DNA from: Magnetococcales bacterium
GTDB taxonomy: Bacteria; Pseudomonadota; Magnetococcia; Magnetococcales; JADFYX01
DNA length: 5,922 bases
Direction: 5' to 3'
Assembly: GCA_015232795.1 (NCBI GenBank)
Contig: JADFYX010000158.1
Location: 1 to 5,922 of the forward strand
The notes under the pieces were generated by a model that saw only the letters and a program-made list of their open reading frames with translations, made no database searches and was not told the DNA's origin. This document shows, piece after piece, positions 1 through 4,706 of this stretch (position 1 is its first letter; each line of letters starts with the position of its first letter). The position numbers and the translations under genes are program-made.

Positions 1-102
1 GGGCTTGCAGCCCCCCAAACCCCCTCGCTTTTGAAAATAAAGACAAAAAGCAAAACCTTGGGCTTTGCCCAAACCCACAAGGGAGATAATCTCCCTTGAC
101 CC
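1..102. repeat. Cluster of three GC-rich hairpins, probable dispersed intergenic repeat
   Basis: Three inverted repeats stand in line in otherwise A+T-rich DNA. GGGCT/AGCCC (1-5 and 9-13) has a 3-base loop. TTGGGC/GCCCAA (58-63 and 67-72) has a TTT loop. CAAGGGAG/CTCCCTTG (78-85 and 91-98) has a 5-base loop. The first two units share the pattern GGGCTT..GC..CCAAACCC, so they look like diverged copies of one unit. The base composition differs sharply from both flanks. No protein-coding frame is evident. This style resembles the palindromic, REP-like intergenic repeats of many bacterial genomes. The left end is probably cut by the window. The third hairpin could also act as a terminator for a gene to the left, but no T-run follows it directly on either strand. 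Confidence 0.55.
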
Positions 103-134
103 ATAATAATAAAAGCTTTTTTTCTTGTTTAATT

Positions 135-140
135 TATAAT
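135..140 (+). promoter_or_regulatory. Candidate -10 hexamer for the GDP-mannose dehydratase gene
   Basis: A perfect TATAAT lies about 60 bases upstream of the TTG start. No convincing -35 hexamer is found 16-18 bases upstream, where the sequence is an A-run followed by GCTTTT. In A+T-rich DNA a lone TATAAT can arise by chance, so this is only a candidate. A TTGACT at 163-168 has no matching -10 before the gene. Confidence 0.3.
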
Positions 141-185
141 AGGAACAACAACTATGTAGTTTTTGACTGTTTATTTTTCAAATAT

Positions 186-190
186 GAGGA
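186..190 (+). promoter_or_regulatory. Ribosome binding site supporting a TTG start
   Basis: GAGGA ends 9 bases before the TTG at 200. The nearby ATG at 184 is in a different frame. The next in-frame ATG lies after more than 200 codons, well past the nucleotide-binding motif. The site therefore decides in favour of TTG. Confidence 0.7.
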
Positions 191-199
191 TATTTACAC

Positions 200-1300
200 T
201 TGGCAACCACAAAAAGAAAAAAAGCATTGATAACTGGTGTAACTGGTCAGGATGGAGCCTATCTAGCCGAGTTTTTATTGAAAAAAGGCTATGAGGTACA
301 TGGTATAAAACGCCGAGCTTCCCTGTTTAACACAGATAGAATAGACCATCTTTATCAAGATCCCCATGTTGAGAACAAACTTTTCTTTCTCCACTATGGA
401 GACTTGACCGATAGCACCAACTTGATTCGCATAATTCAAGATGTCCAACCAGATGAAATTTATAATCTGGCAGCCCAAAGCCATGTTGCTGTCTCTTTTG
501 AATCACCCGAATATACTGCCGACTCCGACGCTCTGGGAACTCTGCGGCTTTTAGAAGCAATTCGTATTCTAAAATTTGAAAAAAAAGTACGCTTCTATCA
601 GGCATCTACATCTGAACTATTTGGCAATGTTCAGGAGACCCCCCAAAACGAAAAAACCCCATTCTACCCCCGTTCTCCCTATGCAGTTGCTAAGTTGTAT
701 AGTTATTGGATTACCATAAACTATCGAGAAGCGTATGGTATGTACGCCTGTAACGGCATTTTGTTTAACCATGAGTCTCCAATTAGGGGCGAGACATTTG
801 TTACCAGAAAAATCACCAAAGCACTAGCCAGAATTAAACTTGGCTTGCAGGATTGCCTATACCTTGGCAACCTAAACTCCAAACGTGACTGGGGCCATGC
901 TAAAGATTATGTAGAGATGCAGTGGTTAATGCTGCAACAAGATAAACCTGAAGATTTCGTTATCGCTACTGGCAAACAATATTCGGTGAGAGATTTTGTT
1001 AATGCCGCTGCCAAAGAGTTGGATATGCAAATTAGCTGGCAAGGTGAAGGTCTGGAAGAAAAAGGTTATCTTGATGGTAGCAAAGAAGCGATTATCAAGG
1101 TAGATAAACGCTATTTTAGACCTACAGAGGTGGAGACCCTCTTGGGAGATCCTACAAAAGCCAAAGAAAAATTAGGCTGGACCCCCAAAACCAACTTTGC
1201 CCAACTAGTGGCAGAGATGGCAAAGGAGGATCTTATGCTAGCAAAAAGAGATGAACTGGTTCGTAGTGAAGGCTATAAGGTTTTTAATTTTCACGAATAA
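200..1300 (+). CDS. gmd: GDP-mannose 4,6-dehydratase
   Basis: This cytoplasmic enzyme converts GDP-D-mannose to GDP-4-keto-6-deoxy-D-mannose, the branch point to GDP-L-fucose, GDP-D-rhamnose and related sugars of surface polysaccharides. It is an extended short-chain dehydrogenase of 366 residues, close to the usual length of about 370. The NADP-binding GxxGxxG motif is at residues 13-19 (GVTGQDG). The catalytic Thr and Glu fall in STSE (T137, E139), and YAVAK gives Y161 and K165. The family signatures NHESP (190-194), KRDWGHAKDYV (228-238) and RYFRPTEVETLLGDPTKA (304-321) are all present. The TTG start is set by GAGGA 9 bases upstream and by the position of the GxxGxxG motif. The usual partner genes for GDP-fucose synthase or GDP-rhamnose synthesis do not follow. 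Instead a convergent gene ends 16 bp downstream. Function is nearly certain from motifs; the end sugar is unknown. Confidence 0.97.
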   Translation: MATTKRKKALITGVTGQDGAYLAEFLLKKGYEVHGIKRRASLFNTDRIDHLYQDPHVENKLFFLHYGDLTDSTNLIRIIQDVQPDEIYNLAAQSHVAVSFESPEYTADSDALGTLRLLEAIRILKFEKKVRFYQASTSELFGNVQETPQNEKTPFYPRSPYAVAKLYSYWITINYREAYGMYACNGILFNHESPIRGETFVTRKITKALARIKLGLQDCLYLGNLNSKRDWGHAKDYVEMQWLMLQQDKPEDFVIATGKQYSVRDFVNAAAKELDMQISWQGEGLEEKGYLDGSKEAIIKVDKRYFRPTEVETLLGDPTKAKEKLGWTPKTNFAQLVAEMAKEDLMLAKRDELVRSEGYKVFNFHE

Positions 1301-1304
1301 AGTC

Positions 1305-1344
1305 AATGTTATGGATTTAAAAATCCATCTGATAAAACAACATT
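1305..1344. terminator. Inverted repeat at the convergent gene junction, possible weak bidirectional terminator
   Basis: A perfect 8-bp inverted repeat, ATGGATTT/AAATCCAT (1311-1318 and 1321-1328), has a two-base centre. It fills the gap between the two convergent genes and includes the stop codon of the minus-strand gene. A further pair, AATGTT (1305-1310) and AACATT (1339-1344), could extend the stem across an unpaired 10-base bulge. The stem is A+T-rich and no T-run follows on either strand, so it does not fit a standard intrinsic terminator. Its position is the main argument. Confidence 0.25.
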
Positions 1345-3167
1345 CCATCTTCCATTCGACTTGATACTTTAAGACCGCTTTTTTCAAAAACATGGCGCAT
1401 AGAGGTGTTGCTGGGCAGGGTTTCGGCAGTAAACCCTCGCAGTCCATTTCTAATTGCTGCAGTGATTAACAACTGCAAGGAAAAACGGGCCAAACCTTTG
1501 CCTTGCCAATCGTCACTCACCATAAAAGCTATCTCCGCCCGATTGCTTGTGGGGTCAAGATAATACCCTGCCACACAGACAATTTTTTCTCCCTTTTTTT
1601 TCTTGGGAATAACACCAACTACAACCTCGTCTCCACGATGATCTACATAGAGAAAGTTTTTTATTCTTTGAAAAGGGAACTGCTCCACGTGAGATATAAA
1701 GCGTTTGTATATGGATTCGTTAGACAAAGAGTAAAGCATCTCTTTAATCGCCCGTTTGTCTGATGGATGGGAAGGGCGAAAAATAATTTTCTGTTTATCC
1801 GGTAGCTCCATGGTTGCCTTTAAAGCTTGTGGACCAACAAAAACCATTCCTTCAACCTCAGACATCTCTTTTCTTAGATAACGGGCTTTAATGGCAGCTT
1901 TCATGAGTTGGCTACGAAAATCTGGGTGGGCGACACTTATCAAAGCAACGGCACGTTCTTGAATGGATTTCCCATGGAGATATGCCACACCAAACTCTGT
2001 TACCACATAATGGATACCACCACGGGTAATGGCCACACCTGAGCCTTGGCTCAATTGGCAGGTTATGCGGGATATAGAGCCATTTTTGGCGGTAGAAGGC
2101 AGAACAATGATTGCTTTACCACCCTCGGAGTGAGACGCACCGATGTTAAAATCAACTAGTCCCCCCAAACCAGAATAAAAATTTTCACCCAACGAATCTG
2201 CACATACCTGCCCCGTTAAGTCTACTTCTAAAGCAGTATTAATTGCGATCATTTTGGGGTAACCACTAATACGAGCAGGATTGTTGACAAACTCGGTGGA
2301 TTCAAAAGAAAAAGCCGGGTTGTTATCTATGGCATCATATAAACGGCGAGTGCCCAAGGCAAAGCTGGATATTATTGTTTTCTCTTCTTTATCTGCTGTG
2401 TGTATAGCTCCAGATTCAATAAGAGGTAAAATAGCATCAGAGATCATTTCAGTGTGAATTTTTAGACCAGTTTTATGCTTTAGATATGGCCATACAGCTT
2501 GCGATGCCAGCCCTATTCCCACCTCAATAGTAGAATCGCTCTCAACCAGAGCAGCAACCTGGCTACCAATGCGTTTTATAGCATTAGAGGCCAAAGGTTG
2601 GAAAACTTCAGCTATGGGCTCCTCTACAAAAACCATTAAATCCAGACTCTCCACATGTAACAGTGCCCCTCCCAATGTACGTGGCATAAGGGGGTTTACC
2701 TGAGCAATAACAAGGTCTGCACTGTTAATAGCACTTGTGTTGACATTTACCGAAACACCAAGACTAACCATGCCGTCGTTATCTGGTGGTGACACTTGCA
2801 CCATAGCGACATCAATAGGCAACTGACCACTAGAAAATAGTTCTGGAATGTCTGACAGATAAATAGGGGTATAATCTCCCAGACCTTGTTGAATAACCTG
2901 ACGGACGTTGTCAGAGATAAAAAATGAGTTGACTGAAAAGGTGTTCTGAACCTTTTCATGGGTATAGCTGGCATTTCCTAAAGACAAAACATGGATAATC
3001 TCTACATCTGCAAGCTTTTTTGCCCGCTGTACCAATGCTTCTACCAATGCATTTGGAACACCACACCCAGAACCTAAAAACACCCGTTGACCAGAACGAA
3101 CCTTTTTTACAGCCTCTTGTGGGGTAGTAATCTTATCTGCCCATCTCTCCATCCAACTGTTATCCAT
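1317..3167 (-). CDS. Acetyl-CoA hydrolase/transferase-family CoA-transferase fused to a GNAT acetyltransferase domain
   Basis: This is a 616-residue, probably cytoplasmic fusion. Residues 1 to about 450 match the acetyl-CoA hydrolase/4-hydroxybutyrate CoA-transferase family, which moves CoA between acyl groups through a glutamyl-CoA thioester. The likely catalytic glutamate is E240 in IHTEMISDA. Other family-like segments are SGQRVFLGSGCGVPNAL (25-41), FYSGLGGLVDFNIGASHSEGG (330-350) and the EFGVAYLHGKS stretch (391-401). Residues from about 460 form a GNAT domain. Its acetyl-CoA loop is QGKGLA (555-560), and SLSNESIYKRF (480-490) resembles the start of Pat-type protein acetyltransferase domains. 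ATG at 3167 is the first possible start, because an in-frame TAA lies just upstream (3177-3179). An AGGA sits 15 bases before it, which is long; Met6 is a weaker alternative. Such fusions are known in several bacteria. The acyl substrate and the GNAT target cannot be read from sequence. An A8 run at codons 522-525 lies just before the GNAT core. Confidence 0.9.
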   Translation of the reverse strand: MDNSWMERWADKITTPQEAVKKVRSGQRVFLGSGCGVPNALVEALVQRAKKLADVEIIHVLSLGNASYTHEKVQNTFSVNSFFISDNVRQVIQQGLGDYTPIYLSDIPELFSSGQLPIDVAMVQVSPPDNDGMVSLGVSVNVNTSAINSADLVIAQVNPLMPRTLGGALLHVESLDLMVFVEEPIAEVFQPLASNAIKRIGSQVAALVESDSTIEVGIGLASQAVWPYLKHKTGLKIHTEMISDAILPLIESGAIHTADKEEKTIISSFALGTRRLYDAIDNNPAFSFESTEFVNNPARISGYPKMIAINTALEVDLTGQVCADSLGENFYSGLGGLVDFNIGASHSEGGKAIIVLPSTAKNGSISRITCQLSQGSGVAITRGGIHYVVTEFGVAYLHGKSIQERAVALISVAHPDFRSQLMKAAIKARYLRKEMSEVEGMVFVGPQALKATMELPDKQKIIFRPSHPSDKRAIKEMLYSLSNESIYKRFISHVEQFPFQRIKNFLYVDHRGDEVVVGVIPKKKKGEKIVCVAGYYLDPTSNRAEIAFMVSDDWQGKGLARFSLQLLITAAIRNGLRGFTAETLPSNTSMRHVFEKSGLKVSSRMEDGMLFYQMDF

Positions 3168-3230
3168 ATGTTTGGTTTACAATCCTTTTATCCATTGTTG
3201 TTGCAGCATTTTTAAAGACAATAATATTTT

Positions 3231-3253
3231 ATTCTCTATTCTTTATAGAAAAT
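3231..3253. repeat. Imperfect 9-bp inverted repeat in the leader of the CoA-transferase gene
   Basis: ATTCTCTAT (3231-3239) and ATAGAAAAT (3245-3253) pair at 8 of 9 positions around a 5-base loop. The site lies 64 bases upstream of the start codon. It could be an operator or an RNA hairpin in the 5' leader. The surrounding A+T richness makes chance occurrence plausible. Confidence 0.2.
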
Positions 3254-3292
3254 AGTTGCTCTGTAATTTTCAACTCAATGTTTACGATAAAA

Positions 3293-3320
3293 AGTATATA
3301 CCATCCACCAAACAAACCAA
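3293..3320 (-). promoter_or_regulatory. Candidate promoter for the CoA-transferase-GNAT gene
   Basis: On the minus strand TTGGTT (3315-3320) is followed after 16 bases by TATACT (3293-3298), which matches the -10 consensus at 5 of 6 positions. The -35 matches only in its TTG. It would give a leader of roughly 120 bases and sits immediately after the stop codon of the upstream SGNH gene. The 153-bp gap between these two co-directional genes suggests the downstream gene has its own promoter. Confidence 0.25.
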
Positions 3321-4532
3321 CTATTTTGTTAACAGCTCATGGTTATAACAGAGATATGAAGCAATTCTTTGTCCTGCTATGAGGTGACCATTTTCGTTCC
3401 AATGGCCAATTCCTTTTGCGGAATTTTTAAAACCGTGGAGCCAGACACCCGTTTGGCTAGCAAATTTTTGTAAATCTATTGCTAAATTTAAGACAGGAAA
3501 ACCATGTTTTATTCCAATTTGTTTGATTCTCTCATCGGCATAAAATAAATTTGGAATATTAAGACGTTTTTTAAAATATTCTCTAAATTCACTGTTTGGG
3601 TGAACCTGTGCTCCATTGGTCATAGTAACAAGCAAAAATTTTGCACCATGTTTTTTAACTTCTTCATGTATCCGTTTAAGTAAAGCTTCGGTTATTTCCC
3701 ATGTAGAATGCCATTTTTCATCGGTTGGAGGTGCATAAATTTTCACATCAATTCCCGGCTCTGTCTGAACATCGTTTATTTGCATATTTTTACTCTCGCT
3801 TATCTCACTTAACAAGAGGAATTTATGGTGAGCTAAGGCAATGGCCTGAGCAAGTCTGAAACGACTCATCACTCCTAATTTAAACCTTCCAAACAGGCTG
3901 TTTTTAGCTATATACTCTTGGGATTGTAAAAAATCCATATTTTTTTGTAAGACACCATCCTTTAATTCAAAAACAGGACGCATGGCATCACCACCCAAAG
4001 CTCTGCTGTTTTCTAGCAGATCGTTTCCGGTAAAAAATCCAAGAATTACCAAATCTGGCTGGTATTTCCAAATCCGCTTTTCTATCACCAACAACTCTTG
4101 TGCCGTACTATAACCACTAACACCAAAACCCAATATTTCAATTTTTTTGGCTGCATTTGCCGGGGCGCACTGGGGCAACAGTTTTTCTAGCTTGCTCCAA
4201 TAGATTTTATCAAGTGGAACCTGAACCGCCTCTGTGAAAGAATCACCCACTACAGCAATGCGAAAAACATCCATGGGTGAATTTTCTGTGTGAAAAACAT
4301 CTCGAAAGCCATCCTCATTTATCTCCACCAACCCTGCCCCCTCAAGTCGCTGCCAACCTGTTGTGCCAGGTTTTGCCGACCATCCTGTTATATGGTCTGG
4401 TGATCTGGATAGAGGCCAATAAAAAGAGAAATCAGCCAATCGTAAACCTAGCTCTGCAACAACAAGGCAAAAAAGCAGGGAAGACAAGAGCAGAAGAGAT
4501 GTAAGAAGACTGTTTTTAAGGGAAAACCGCAT
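3321..4532 (-). CDS. Membrane-anchored SGNH/GDSL-type hydrolase-like protein
   Basis: This 403-residue protein begins with a hydrophobic segment (about residues 8-30) that reads as an uncleaved signal anchor, placing the rest on the periplasmic side. The cysteine at 22 lacks a proper lipobox. The SGNH fold is indicated by block I GDSFTEA (96-102) with likely nucleophile S98, by the GVSGYSTAQE region (137-146) and by TGND (168-171) with N170. The C-terminal GHWNENGH (376-383) supplies the probable catalytic His, H377. The usual Asp three residues before that His is Gly here (G374), which may be a trait of the subfamily. Family members act as esterases or acyl-group-modifying enzymes on glycans, lipids or peptidoglycan; the substrate here is unknown. 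The nearby GDP-mannose dehydratase hints at polysaccharide modification, but that gene is on the other strand and two genes away. ATG at 4532 has only a weak GGA 8 bases upstream. Confidence 0.85.
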   Translation of the reverse strand: MRFSLKNSLLTSLLLLSSLLFCLVVAELGLRLADFSFYWPLSRSPDHITGWSAKPGTTGWQRLEGAGLVEINEDGFRDVFHTENSPMDVFRIAVVGDSFTEAVQVPLDKIYWSKLEKLLPQCAPANAAKKIEILGFGVSGYSTAQELLVIEKRIWKYQPDLVILGFFTGNDLLENSRALGGDAMRPVFELKDGVLQKNMDFLQSQEYIAKNSLFGRFKLGVMSRFRLAQAIALAHHKFLLLSEISESKNMQINDVQTEPGIDVKIYAPPTDEKWHSTWEITEALLKRIHEEVKKHGAKFLLVTMTNGAQVHPNSEFREYFKKRLNIPNLFYADERIKQIGIKHGFPVLNLAIDLQKFASQTGVWLHGFKNSAKGIGHWNENGHLIAGQRIASYLCYNHELLTK

Positions 4533-4606
4533 TACAAAGATCCAAAACTATATAATTTTCAATCGCAACAATTAGCTTTCAGCTATATTTTACCTACAAA
4601 AATTTA

Positions 4607-4625
4607 ATTGATGATAATCAATATG
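4607..4625 (+). promoter_or_regulatory. Fur-box-like operator candidate
   Basis: The 19 bases match the classical Fur-box consensus at 14 positions by my count, including an unbroken GATAATCA core (4613-4620). It also contains the inverted repeat ATTGAT/ATCAAT with a 4-base centre (4607-4612 and 4617-4622). It overlaps the position where the -35 element of the adjacent TATAAT would lie, as expected for a repressor site. The A+T-rich setting raises the chance of a false match, and no iron-related gene is nearby. Confidence 0.3.
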
Positions 4626-4642
4626 GTGTACAATTAAGCTTA

Positions 4643-4648
4643 TATAAT
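4643..4648 (+). promoter_or_regulatory. Candidate -10 hexamer for the HD-GYP gene
   Basis: A perfect TATAAT lies 58 bases before the ATG at 4707, inside the 174-bp divergent intergenic region (4533-4706). The -35 position (about 4620-4625) has a poor match, which could mean activator dependence or coincidence. I see no clear promoter for the opposite, SGNH-encoding gene in the same region. Confidence 0.4.
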
Positions 4649-4706
4649 ATAGTCTGGAGGTTGATCTAAAAGATTCAATTCCATTAATGCTGATCGGTTA
4701 AGCCTC

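Noticed and set aside
1..102. CRISPR array
   Set aside because: The units are different hairpins without equal repeats or regular spacers.
579..586. A8 run in the GDP-mannose dehydratase gene as a frameshift or phase-variation site
   Set aside because: A slip would cut the enzyme in the middle of its catalytic domain with no useful shorter product, and the run is short. It is kept only as a caution against over-reading the A8 run in the CoA-transferase gene.
639..656. C6 and A6 tracts within the dehydratase gene as contingency repeats
   Set aside because: They are too short for typical phase variation, and they encode residues that match the normal family sequence.
788..790. Ile in the NHESPIRGE motif of the dehydratase as an active-site change
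   Set aside because: This position varies among GDP-mannose dehydratases (Arg, Leu and others), so Ile is not remarkable.
4463..4471. Lipoprotein signal at Cys22 of the SGNH protein
   Set aside because: Phe precedes the Cys where a small residue is required, so an uncleaved signal anchor fits better.
4277..4504. Plus-strand open frame of 75 codons
   Set aside because: It lies within the SGNH gene on the opposite strand, and its apparent hydrophobic stretch does not form a sensible protein.
4624..4640. Sigma-54 type promoter ahead of the HD-GYP gene
   Set aside because: The GG and GC elements are 11 rather than 10 bases apart, and the rest of the consensus is absent.
4687..4701. Four-codon ATG-to-TAA mini frame ahead of the HD-GYP gene as a leader peptide
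   Set aside because: It has no Shine-Dalgarno at a workable distance, and no attenuator hairpin follows.
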